Origin: Luteolibacter arcticus
GTDB taxonomy: Bacteria; Verrucomicrobiota; Verrucomicrobiia; Verrucomicrobiales; Akkermansiaceae
Reading direction: 5' to 3'
DNA length: 64,000 nt
NCBI RefSeq assembly: GCF_025950235.1
Contig: NZ_JAPDDT010000002.1
Coordinates: forward strand, 496,001 to 560,000
The notes under the pieces were generated by a model. That model did not search any database and had not been told where the DNA came from. It saw nothing but the letters and a program-made list of their open reading frames with translations. The position numbers and the translations under genes are program-made. Shown here one piece after another: positions 35,807-44,661 of the stretch (the stretch's first letter is position 1; each line of letters starts with the position of its first letter).

Positions 35807-38800
35807 CTACTCCGGCAAGGCCTCGATGCGGAAGAACAGCTTCTCTTCGTCGGCCGGCGGAAGATAGGTGACGGTCACCGTTTCGTAACCGGTGCCGGGG
35901 ATCGGCGTGCGGGTCACATCCGTGACGTCGGGATTGGCATCGGCCCAGCCGGTCAGGTTGTTGCCGACCTGCACCTGATAGGTCGCGCCGGCCGGTGCCT
36001 GGCGGGCCCTGTAGCTGAGCGTCACGCTACCGTCTCCGGCGCGATCGAGCGGGATCGGGAAGACATTCGCCACCAGCGGATCGCCGCCGAAGGCGAACTC
36101 GCCGAAGTTGCTGGTGCCATCGTTCTCCAGGTCCAGATCGGGACCGTGAAGATGCGATAATCCGGGCAAGCGATCGGCCAGCCATTGCTCGTAGGGGGGC
36201 AGGGCATCGCTTTCCCCGGACAGGTCGAGGATTTCCGCAGCGGTCAACGCGCGATCATGGATGCGGATTTGATCGAGATCGCCTTCGTAGCTGGTGCCGG
36301 CGTTGCCCGGGGTGGCACCGATGCAAAGGACGCCATTGGCATTGAGCGTGTCGACGCTGCCGCTGCGGGTCGCTTCAAGGACGCCGTTGATGTAGATCTT
36401 CATCTCGCCGCTCGACTTCACGCGGGTGCAGGCAACGTGGACCCAAGCGCCGGTATCCACCGGACTGGTGGCGTGGAGGATCTGGTTTGGCGTGCCGAGC
36501 GCATTGCCGGTCTGGAATGAGATGCGGCTGATGCCGTTTTCGCGGGTGCCGGCAATCAGGAAGTCATTGGTGGGTCCGCCGCTGTCGGCGTGGATGATGG
36601 CCAGACCGGCCGGTGGATTGGCCGTGACCGGGAAAGCGCGGGTGGTGCGCATCCAGAAGCTAACGGTGAAGTCATTGGGCGCGACGTTGCCCATCGTGAT
36701 GCGCTCGTCAGTGCTATCGAAATGCAGCGCGCCACCGATTTTCCCGGCGATGCGGTCGGCCGGCTCCATCGCGACCAGGGTGCCGTGGTTTTCCTCCTGC
36801 GAGCTGTCGGTGGCGGAAGTCCCGGCGCTTTCATCCAGCTTCAGCCACGCGACCAAAGCGGGGTCGCGGAAGATCACGGTATGCGTGGCCGAGGGGTAGT
36901 TGCCGTGTTCTCCCGCCTGCGCTTTGCCGGCAGGCAGATGGACGGCAACGTCCTCCGAGGCGTGTGGCGTGATGGACAGGACGTAGTCCGCGTCACTGCC
37001 GGTCAGCCCGGTGGCGCTGCCGCCGGTGACCGCGAAATCATCGGCGGTGAGACCGGTGACAGCTTCGGAGAAATGCACCGCTACCGTGAATGCGCCTCCC
37101 GCGATGGCGGGAGCGGTGAGCTCCACGCCCGGCGCGGATGGCAGGGAGAGAATCCAATCGGCGATGACTTGAGCTGCCTTTTCATCGACCACGCGTTTCG
37201 CCAGCGGCGGCATCTTCAGCGGGCCGGTGGTGCCGTGGCGGATCCTGAGCATGGAGTGATCTAGATCGCCGGGCATGATGATCCGCTCGTCCGCGGGCTC
37301 GACCAGCGCGCCGCGGATCAGGTTTTGATCGACGAGCGGCGTGGTGAAGCGAGCATCGAAGAGTGCGCGCACGCCATCCGGCCGGTGGCACTGCGAGCAA
37401 TTCGAGTCCAAGTACGAGCGGACTCGTACTTCGAGCGAGGCGGTGTCGTCGTCGATGTGGCGGCTTTTCAAGAACCACGACAGGTGCTCCGGCCGGTAGT
37501 TCGAATCGAACCAGCCGATGTCCGCCAGCGTCTCAAGCTGGTTGGCGGTGCGTCCGGTGCGATCGTAAGTGAGGTCGCCATTGAGCTGCCATGTCTTGAG
37601 GCCGAGCACGTGGCCGGCATTGGAATTGTGGCAGACGCGGCAGTCGGTGGGGCTGGGGTAGTCCCACGTCTGGACGTGGGTGCCGCCGCCGGCCTCGGTG
37701 ATGGTGATGTCTTCACTAAGGCCGCCGGGCAGCAGGTCGGCCTCGCTGCCATCGGCCCGCCACTTGTAGGTCATGCCGTATGGCTCGCCCGTCGCAGGAA
37801 TCACGATGAAGCGGGTCTCCAGCCGCTTGAGCACGGACGGGTTGGTTTCGTCGGTGGGCAGCTCGAAGTGCTTGATGAAAACGGTGCCCGGTGGGAACGA
37901 CCACGGGCCTTCCGGATCGAAGCCGATCTTTTCCTGCGGCGTGTCGTGGGTGCCGTTGTTAGGCAGCGCGATCCAGCGCTTCTTCGCTGCGGCGTCCGAC
38001 CAAAGCGGGGCATTCACCGAATACGGGAAAACGCCTGGAGAGGGCGTGAGAGTCGCGAGGTCGGAGAAGGCGCCGGTTTCCGAAAGCAGAGAGGGCGGAT
38101 TGGCGACGACCACCACCGGCTGCCATGGCTGGGTGGCGTAGAGGAACTGGCTCGGCGGGAGCGCGGCGTTGGCGATGCGGATCTCGTCGAAGTTGGTATC
38201 GGTGACCCAGTCGGCGAAGGCGGAGTTGTACATGCCGCGGCCGACTGCCCAGATCCCGGGCTGGAGATTGCCGACGTAGCCGTTGGCTTGGCCGCGTTGG
38301 ACGTAGCTGCCGTTTTCATACGAATGGACGGTCAGCGTGCCGGCGGAAACATTGCCGACGATGGCGAGGTGATACCAACGGTCGGCGGTGAATAGGGTCC
38401 GGTCGAGGATGTGGACCGCGAGCGATCGCCACTGCTGGGTGGCGGGATTGAGGGTGCGGACGTTGAGGAAAAGGTCGCCGTTCTCAAGGGGCACGCCGGG
38501 GTTGTCGAGCGGCGGGACATTGTCGTCGGTGCGGCCCCAGCGCATCAGGCGGAAGGGCTGGATGGGTGGCCCGGTTTCACCGCCTTCCGGGACGACGCCG
38601 GTAGTGCCGTCGAGCCCGAGGAGGCACTGGAAGCCAGTGGAGATCGATCCGGCAGCGGGATTGAAGCTCAGCTCGATGGTGAAGTCGTCGAGCCGCCCGA
38701 GCTTGTCCGCCGTGTAGAGATCGCCCTTGGCGTTCCCGGGGTAGCCGTTGGCGTCGGCCGTGCCGACGATCCGGACGCCGGCGGCATTCGAAGCCGTGCC

Positions 38801-40390
38801 GGCTGGTGTGAGTCCGTTCGAGGCGGTAAACCGGACGTTGGCGCTGGTGCTGCCGTTGTCATTGGCGAGCATGGCGATGCCGTTGTCGATGGCATCGACG
38901 GTGGCATTGAGGGGATTGTCGGAAAGATAGCCGGAGCTGTTGGACGCGTGCTGGTCTTCGAAGCGGTACCAGACGGGATTCGTCGCCTGCGGTGCGACCA
39001 GCGCGAGCTTCATGAAGCGGCCGCGGGCACCGGTGCCGTTGATCTTGATGAAGACCGGCTCGCCGGCGTGGTCCTGGCCGATGGTCGAGGTGCCGCTGTA
39101 CACGCTGCCGCTGGGCATGTCGGTCAGGTGGGTCGCGGTGGCGACATTGCCGGCCTTCGTGAAACTGCGGATGCGGCCGCTCATGTTGTCCACCGTGAGG
39201 AATTTCCCGACCAGATCCGGATGCGCCGCGCCGCGGTAAACGAAGCCGCCGACCTGGCAGCCGTCCGGACCGGCCGCGTGCAGGACGTCCCACACCGGCG
39301 CGGTCAGCGTGCCGTGAATCGTCGCGGGCTGTGCCTTCGGCCCGGCGACGCTGCCCTCGCGGAAGGGCCAGCCGTAGTTGGCACCCGGGGCGAGGATGCT
39401 CAGCTCCTCGCTGGTGTCTTGTCCGCTTTCGCCGATCCACGTCGTATTACTAGATTCGTCGTAGGAGAACCGGTATGGCTGGCGCAGGCCGATCGCGTAG
39501 AACTCCTCAAGGTAATCCTTTCCCGGAGTAACAAAGGGATTGTCGGCAGGGATCGAGTAGCCCGTGGTGAAACTGTTCGGCCATCCGGAAGGCATCGCGA
39601 TCTGCTGCACCTGGCGACGCGTGGTGACCGGCTGATTGCCCGGCTTGTTGTCCACGTCGAGGCGCAGGATGCCGGAGAAGAGCCGCTCGTTGATCTTCTG
39701 GCCCACATTGAACTGGTCGTTCGCGCCGCCTTCATCGCCGATGGCGACGTAGAGGTAGCCGTCCGGTCCGAACATCATGCAGCCGCTGTCGTGGAACTCC
39801 TGGCGGTCGTACTGCTGGATGAGGACCAGCTCGCTGGCTGGATTCGCCGCCTGGCTGCCATCCGGCACGGTGAAGCGGGACAGCCGCCAGTAGGAGACGT
39901 GGCCATCGCCGCCGGCCGGAGCCCACTTGTAGGTGATGTAAACGTAGCCGCGGTTCGGATTGCCTGGGACCCCGAACTGCGGGTGAAACACCAGCCAGGT
40001 CATCCCGCAGTCGCTGACCGGATTGGCCACAAAGGTCTGCGAACGCAGGTCGAGGAATGTCTCGGTCGTGGTCGCCGCCGGATTGTCCTCGAACAAGAAG
40101 ATCCGCCCTTCCTTGGCGACGCACAGCAGCTTGCTCGTCCCCGGATACGGGGTCAGGTGCATCGGCAGGTTGATATTGATGCCGGTGTAGGTCTCCTGGA
40201 CCGTCCACTCGCCGGTGGAACTCGGCTCCACGGCGGGGAAATTGCCATTCAAATACGCGCCAATGGCCTCCGGAGCGTCGAGCCCGGGCTGGGCGGACGC
40301 GCTTCCAAGCGCGAGCAGGCTCGCGGCGGCACGAACAAGGGACGTCGCGAACAGGGACCGACCTGCCCGGACGAGGGCTTTGAGGGACAT
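35807..40390 (-). CDS. PQQ-type sugar dehydrogenase fused to LamG and diheme cytochrome domains
   Basis: Exported protein of 1527 residues. Signal peptide 1-34. A six-bladed soluble glucose/sorbosone dehydrogenase-like propeller follows (about 60-460; GYLYVAIGDEGGANDQF, YAIGLRQPYRFSYD, GESGQDTSEELSILAPGANYGWPFREG). Then come a LamG/concanavalin domain, a cytochrome-like region with two CxxCH heme motifs (CRVCH near residue 917, CSQCH near 998), an Ig-like segment, a second LamG domain (about 1230-1400), and a DLDLENDGTSNFGEF tail. This joins sugar oxidation, carbohydrate binding and electron transfer in one chain. The exact substrate is unknown. Confidence 0.88.
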   Translation of the reverse strand: MSLKALVRAGRSLFATSLVRAAASLLALGSASAQPGLDAPEAIGAYLNGNFPAVEPSSTGEWTVQETYTGININLPMHLTPYPGTSKLLCVAKEGRIFLFEDNPAATTTETFLDLRSQTFVANPVSDCGMTWLVFHPQFGVPGNPNRGYVYITYKWAPAGGDGHVSYWRLSRFTVPDGSQAANPASELVLIQQYDRQEFHDSGCMMFGPDGYLYVAIGDEGGANDQFNVGQKINERLFSGILRLDVDNKPGNQPVTTRRQVQQIAMPSGWPNSFTTGYSIPADNPFVTPGKDYLEEFYAIGLRQPYRFSYDESSNTTWIGESGQDTSEELSILAPGANYGWPFREGSVAGPKAQPATIHGTLTAPVWDVLHAAGPDGCQVGGFVYRGAAHPDLVGKFLTVDNMSGRIRSFTKAGNVATATHLTDMPSGSVYSGTSTIGQDHAGEPVFIKINGTGARGRFMKLALVAPQATNPVWYRFEDQHASNSSGYLSDNPLNATVDAIDNGIAMLANDNGSTSANVRFTASNGLTPAGTASNAAGVRIVGTADANGYPGNAKGDLYTADKLGRLDDFTIELSFNPAAGSISTGFQCLLGLDGTTGVVPEGGETGPPIQPFRLMRWGRTDDNVPPLDNPGVPLENGDLFLNVRTLNPATQQWRSLAVHILDRTLFTADRWYHLAIVGNVSAGTLTVHSYENGSYVQRGQANGYVGNLQPGIWAVGRGMYNSAFADWVTDTNFDEIRIANAALPPSQFLYATQPWQPVVVVANPPSLLSETGAFSDLATLTPSPGVFPYSVNAPLWSDAAAKKRWIALPNNGTHDTPQEKIGFDPEGPWSFPPGTVFIKHFELPTDETNPSVLKRLETRFIVIPATGEPYGMTYKWRADGSEADLLPGGLSEDITITEAGGGTHVQTWDYPSPTDCRVCHNSNAGHVLGLKTWQLNGDLTYDRTGRTANQLETLADIGWFDSNYRPEHLSWFLKSRHIDDDTASLEVRVRSYLDSNCSQCHRPDGVRALFDARFTTPLVDQNLIRGALVEPADERIIMPGDLDHSMLRIRHGTTGPLKMPPLAKRVVDEKAAQVIADWILSLPSAPGVELTAPAIAGGAFTVAVHFSEAVTGLTADDFAVTGGSATGLTGSDADYVLSITPHASEDVAVHLPAGKAQAGEHGNYPSATHTVIFRDPALVAWLKLDESAGTSATDSSQEENHGTLVAMEPADRIAGKIGGALHFDSTDERITMGNVAPNDFTVSFWMRTTRAFPVTANPPAGLAIIHADSGGPTNDFLIAGTRENGISRISFQTGNALGTPNQILHATSPVDTGAWVHVACTRVKSSGEMKIYINGVLEATRSGSVDTLNANGVLCIGATPGNAGTSYEGDLDQIRIHDRALTAAEILDLSGESDALPPYEQWLADRLPGLSHLHGPDLDLENDGTSNFGEFAFGGDPLVANVFPIPLDRAGDGSVTLSYRARQAPAGATYQVQVGNNLTGWADANPDVTDVTRTPIPGTGYETVTVTYLPPADEEKLFFRIEALPE

Positions 40391-40521
40391 GGGTTTTGGG
40401 TTCGCCTTGGGGGCGAGTCACTCATAGGAAAGTTTGTTTGAATTGGCAAACGGGTTTTATGGGTGTAGCCAGGGGTGAACTGCGTAGGCCAGGGGCCGGC
40501 TTCCGCCTCGCCGACGGGGAG

Positions 40522-43500
40522 TCAGTCGGCCCCGATTGCCAGCTTCACGGCCTCACCCGTGCATGGAGACGGCAGGTCGAAGTCGCCGCTCTTTCCGAAC
40601 GCCGCCACCGCGTCGCGGATCGCCTCCCGCACCGAGATCGCCAGCATCAAGGGCGGCTCGCCGACCGCCTTGCTGCCGTGGATGGTCCGCTCCTGCGCGG
40701 CGTCCTTCAGCAGGGCGACGCGGAAATCTTCTGGAGCATCACCGATCGTGGGGATGGCGTAGGTGCTCGCGCTGTGGGTGAGTAACACGCCGTGATCGTT
40801 CCATTTGAGTTCCTCGCAGGTCAGCCAGCCCATGCCTTGCACGAAGCCTCCTTCGATTTGCCCGCGATCGACGGCGGGGTTGAGTGAGTTGCCGACGTCG
40901 TGGAGGATGTCGACGCGCTTCACGCGGTGCATGCCGGTGAAGCCATCGATCTCCACTTCGCTCACGGCCGCCCCGCAGGCGAAGTAGTGGAAGGGCCGGC
41001 CTTTGCCGACAGCCCAGTCCCACTTCAGGTCGGGCGTCGCGTAGAAGCCGGCGGCCGAGAGCGAAATCCGGCGGGTGTAGGCGATGCCCGCGAGCTGGTC
41101 GATCGGCACGCTGCCCACGGTGCCCTTCGCGTCGCCATCCTCGAAAACGATCTCCTCGGGTTGGCAGTTCAGTTTCTCCGCCGCCAGCGGTGCGAGGCGT
41201 TCGCGGAGTTGGCGGCAGGCATCCGCGACTGCCATGCCATTCAGATCGGATCCGGAACTCGCGGCGGTGGCGGAAGTGTTAGGCACCTTGTCGGTGCGCG
41301 TGTGCATCAGGCGGATCCTTTCGGCGGGCAGGCCGAGTTCCTTCATGGCGACGCAGAGGATCTTGGTGTGCAGGCCCTGGCCCATCTCGGTGCCGCCGTG
41401 GTTCACCTGCACCGATCCATCGGTGTACATCAGCACCAGCGCCCCGGCCTGGTTGTAGTGGGTGAGCGTGAAGCTGATGCCGAACTTCACCGGGGTGATT
41501 GCCAAGCCGCGCTTGCGGTGGGGATGGGTGGCGTTCCAGGCATCGATGGATTTTCGCCGGGCGGTGAACTCCGAGGTTTCTAGTAGTTCACTCCAGATCC
41601 GCGGGATGCGGTTGTCGCCGATCTCCTCGCCGTAGTGGGTCGTGTTGGTCTCGCCGCTGCCGTGGTAGAAATTCCGCGCACGAACTTCTTCCGGCGCGAG
41701 TCCGAGCTTCAGCGCGATGCGGCCGAGGATTTCCTCGATGACGAGCATGCCCTGCGGTCCGCCGAAGCCGCGGAAGGCGGTGTTCGAGACGGTGTTGGTC
41801 TTCGCGACGCGGCCCTCGAAGCGCTCGTGCGGGATGTAGTAGGCATTGTCGAGATGGAAGAGCGCGCGATCGGTGACCGGCTGCGAGAGATCGAGCGACC
41901 ACCCGCCATCGGAGAAGAGCTTTACGTCCAGCGCTTGCAGCTTTCCCTCGTCATCGTAGCCAGCGCGGTAGCGGGCGAGGAATGGATGGCGCTTGCCGGT
42001 GGCGATCATGTCCTCGTCGCGGTCGAGTTGCCAGCGCACCGGTTTGCCGGTCTTCACCGCTGCCAGTGCGCACAGCGCGGCGATGGCATTGCCCTGCGTT
42101 TCCTTTCCGCCGAAGCCGCCGCCCATGCGCGGCGACTCGACCACCACGCGGTGACGCGAGAGGCCGAGCGTTTCTGCGACGATCGTCTGGATCTCCGAGG
42201 GATGCTGGGTCGAGCTTGCGACATGGAGGCCGCCCTCGCCATCGCCTTCCGCCCAAGCGGCGTGGGTCTCCAGATAGAAATGCTCCTGTCCGCCGAAGCC
42301 GAACTCGCCTTCTAACAGGTGGGGCGATTCCTTCAAGCCGGTCTCCACGTCGCCGCGTGCCAACACGTGGGGATCGGTGTGAAACGAATCCGCTTCGATC
42401 GCGGAAGGAATGCCTAACAGCGGAGGAAGCTCGTCGATCTCGATCACTGCTTTCTCCGCCGCGAGTCGGCAGGCCTCGAGTGAATCGCCGACGACCAGCG
42501 CGATGGCTTGGCTGTGAAACAAGATCTCTTGCTCCGCGAGCAAGGGTTCGTCGTGGCGCACCGGTCCGCTGTTGTTGACTCCGGGAATGCTGTCCGCGGT
42601 CAAGACCACAGCCACGCCGGGCGAGGATTTCACGGCGGCAAGATCGATGATGCGGATCGTGCCGCGTGCCACCTTCGAGCGAATCGCCCAGACCTCCAGC
42701 ATTGGTCTCCTCAACGCCGTGTCGTGGACGTAGCGAGCGCTGCCGGTGACGTGGCCTGCTGCGCTTTCATGCGGGATCCCATGGCCGCCGGAAAAGGTGG
42801 CTACCGGTTTGCGTGGTTCTTCGGTTTCGCCTGCGACGAATTTCTCGAACACGCCCTTCACGACCGCACGCCGGTAGTCGGTGCCGCCGCGCAAGTCGGT
42901 CAACGGTGTGAAGCTGTTTTCTAACAGATAAAGAACGTCCGTGTGTGCGGCGAGCGGTTGTCCGAGGAGTGCTGTCTCAGCGGCGATTGCTCGCACGGGC
43001 TTCTCCGCCACGCCGCCGAAGGCGAGCCGGGCTTCGGTGATGAGGCCCGCGGCATCGGTCGCGATGCGGATGCCGGCGACGACGATCGAGATGTCCATCT
43101 CGCGGCGCTTCGAAACCTTGAAGAACGCCACGCGACCTTGCTGCTTCCGTGGGATGCGGATGGCGCGGATCAATTCGTCTGGGCGCAGGATGGTCTTGCG
43201 ATAGCCGGTGAAGAAGTCGGCGATGGCGACCTCGCGTTCGCCATCGGGCGAGATGAGCAAGAGCACGGCATCGAGTGCCATCAATACCGGCGCGCTGTCG
43301 CCGATGGGCGAGGCGGTCGCGAGGTTGCCGCCGAGGGTTGCGCGGTGGCGGATCTGCCGTGAGGCGAACAGGCGGAACATTTCCTCGAGCGCAGGGATCT
43401 CGCCGCCGAGTGCTTCCTGAATGTCGGTCATGCGCGCCGCGCCGCCGATCTCCCAGACATCCTCGTGGCGGCGGATCACGGCGAGTTCCCGCACGTCATC

Positions 43501-44205
43501 GAGCGAAATGAGGACGCGCGGTCGGAGGTGACGCTTGTTGACAAGTACCGCGACCTCGGTGGCGCCAGCGACGAAGAGCGCATCGGGGTGCTGCTTCTTG
43601 AACGCGAGCGCGTCAACGATCCGCTCCGGCCGGAGGAAGAGCCCGCCTTCGGGATGGCTCGATGAGGGTGGCGCGGGCACGTCGGCCGGTTTCATCCACG
43701 TCTCCCAAGCCTCACGACTCTCTTTCTCTAACAGCGATTGCTGCATCGCCTCGTGGATGGGCCGGTAGCCGGTGCAGCGGCAGAGGTTGCCGCAGAGCTG
43801 ATCGGAGATTCCCTCGTCGGTGGTCGTCCCGCGGTGCCAGGCCTCGGTCATGGAGGCGATGAAGCCGGGCGTGCAGTAGCCGCACTGGGAGCCGTTGCAG
43901 GAAATCATCGCGGCCTGCACCGGATGCAGCGTGCCGTCCTTGCCGATGCCCTCCACCGTGCGGATCTCGCGGCCGGCGAGGGCGTGGACGAAGGCGAGGC
44001 AGGCATTCACCGAGCGCGGCTGGCCGCCCGGCTCTAACAAGAGCACCGAGCACGCGCCGCAGTCGCCCTCATTGCAGCCGCACTTGGGGCCGGTGAGGCC
44101 ATTCCGGCGGAGGAAATCGAGGGCCGTCTCATGAAGCGGCACCTGCGAGACATCGTGGGCCTCGCCGTTGACACGCAGGATGGACGGGTTTCCGGACACG
44201 GCCAC
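40522..44205 (-). CDS. xdh: Xanthine dehydrogenase, single-chain (2Fe-2S/FAD/Mo domains)
   Basis: Molybdo-flavoenzyme of 1227 residues oxidising hypoxanthine and xanthine to urate. Order as in eukaryotic XDH: plant-type 2Fe-2S (C44, C49, C52, C69), second 2Fe-2S (C108, C111, C142, C144), FAD-binding domain (about 190-440) with the ATASPIGDSAP loop, then the Mo domains. Diagnostic Mo-site motifs: GGGFGGKE, FRGFGGPQG, and KAVGEPPLMLA containing the catalytic Glu. Initiation is at GTG 44205, because a TAG lies just upstream. Most bacteria split this enzyme into XdhA and XdhB. First enzyme of the purine cluster; no XdhC in the window. Confidence 0.94.
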   Translation of the reverse strand: MAVSGNPSILRVNGEAHDVSQVPLHETALDFLRRNGLTGPKCGCNEGDCGACSVLLLEPGGQPRSVNACLAFVHALAGREIRTVEGIGKDGTLHPVQAAMISCNGSQCGYCTPGFIASMTEAWHRGTTTDEGISDQLCGNLCRCTGYRPIHEAMQQSLLEKESREAWETWMKPADVPAPPSSSHPEGGLFLRPERIVDALAFKKQHPDALFVAGATEVAVLVNKRHLRPRVLISLDDVRELAVIRRHEDVWEIGGAARMTDIQEALGGEIPALEEMFRLFASRQIRHRATLGGNLATASPIGDSAPVLMALDAVLLLISPDGEREVAIADFFTGYRKTILRPDELIRAIRIPRKQQGRVAFFKVSKRREMDISIVVAGIRIATDAAGLITEARLAFGGVAEKPVRAIAAETALLGQPLAAHTDVLYLLENSFTPLTDLRGGTDYRRAVVKGVFEKFVAGETEEPRKPVATFSGGHGIPHESAAGHVTGSARYVHDTALRRPMLEVWAIRSKVARGTIRIIDLAAVKSSPGVAVVLTADSIPGVNNSGPVRHDEPLLAEQEILFHSQAIALVVGDSLEACRLAAEKAVIEIDELPPLLGIPSAIEADSFHTDPHVLARGDVETGLKESPHLLEGEFGFGGQEHFYLETHAAWAEGDGEGGLHVASSTQHPSEIQTIVAETLGLSRHRVVVESPRMGGGFGGKETQGNAIAALCALAAVKTGKPVRWQLDRDEDMIATGKRHPFLARYRAGYDDEGKLQALDVKLFSDGGWSLDLSQPVTDRALFHLDNAYYIPHERFEGRVAKTNTVSNTAFRGFGGPQGMLVIEEILGRIALKLGLAPEEVRARNFYHGSGETNTTHYGEEIGDNRIPRIWSELLETSEFTARRKSIDAWNATHPHRKRGLAITPVKFGISFTLTHYNQAGALVLMYTDGSVQVNHGGTEMGQGLHTKILCVAMKELGLPAERIRLMHTRTDKVPNTSATAASSGSDLNGMAVADACRQLRERLAPLAAEKLNCQPEEIVFEDGDAKGTVGSVPIDQLAGIAYTRRISLSAAGFYATPDLKWDWAVGKGRPFHYFACGAAVSEVEIDGFTGMHRVKRVDILHDVGNSLNPAVDRGQIEGGFVQGMGWLTCEELKWNDHGVLLTHSASTYAIPTIGDAPEDFRVALLKDAAQERTIHGSKAVGEPPLMLAISVREAIRDAVAAFGKSGDFDLPSPCTGEAVKLAIGAD

Positions 44206-44229
44206 AGTCTAGCAATCCATTGGCCAGAA

Positions 44230-44661
44230 TCACGCGCCACTTTCGCCAGAATCGCGAGTCCAGACCCAAAGTTGATTCCGGAAAACCGCCAAGGTGGCGA
44301 TGTGGCCGTAGTAGTCCATGACATCGGACTCGTAGACGCCCAAATAAACCGGCTCCTCGGGCAGGGTCGCGGTGAGTAGATCACGCAGCAGTAGTACGAA
44401 GTCTTCGTTCAAGTGCTTCGCGGAGACTGTAATGAGAAATGCATCGATCCCGCGGGAGATGGTCAGGACGCACCACTCGGTCTCGCGGCCGGGTTCGCCG
44501 AAGCGGTGGGCAAGGGCTTGGTCGAAAAGCTCCTCGTGCTTCCAGAAGATATCGACGTCACGACGCACGCTTCGCTTGAGCAGGGCGTTCCAGATCTCTT
44601 CCGATGTTTCGCAGAGGCGGTCAACCGGCAGGGGGGTTATCGCCGAAAGGATGGGGTTCAT
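44230..44661 (-). CDS. Unknown protein coupled to ureidoglycolate amidohydrolase gene
   Basis: Unrecognised 143-residue protein. The start at 44661 is set by an ATGA overlap with the stop of the upstream M20 hydrolase. The sequence is compact and soluble with no signal: LCETSEEIWNALLKRSV, an acidic strand VYLGVYESDVMDYYGHIATLAVF and a C-terminal WVWTRD. It lies between the hydrolase and xanthine dehydrogenase genes, so it is in the purine operon, yet it matches no enzyme of purine catabolism that I know. Either a new accessory protein or a passenger of the operon. Confidence 0.68.
   Translation of the reverse strand: MNPILSAITPLPVDRLCETSEEIWNALLKRSVRRDVDIFWKHEELFDQALAHRFGEPGRETEWCVLTISRGIDAFLITVSAKHLNEDFVLLLRDLLTATLPEEPVYLGVYESDVMDYYGHIATLAVFRNQLWVWTRDSGESGA

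Noticed and set aside
38411..40441. 676-codon plus-strand open frame opposite the sugar dehydrogenase
   Set aside because: Same reason: antisense shadow with atypical composition.
40436..40451. Inverted repeat GTTTG-AATTGG-CAAAC upstream of the sugar dehydrogenase
   Set aside because: Could be an operator but short and single; no second copy seen, so not called as a feature.
44106..44122. Fifteen-base match (GGCGGAGGAAATCGA) to the 36-bp element inside the xanthine dehydrogenase gene
   Set aside because: It codes for conserved residues of the N-terminal iron-sulfur domain and lacks the rest of the element, so chance is the better explanation.
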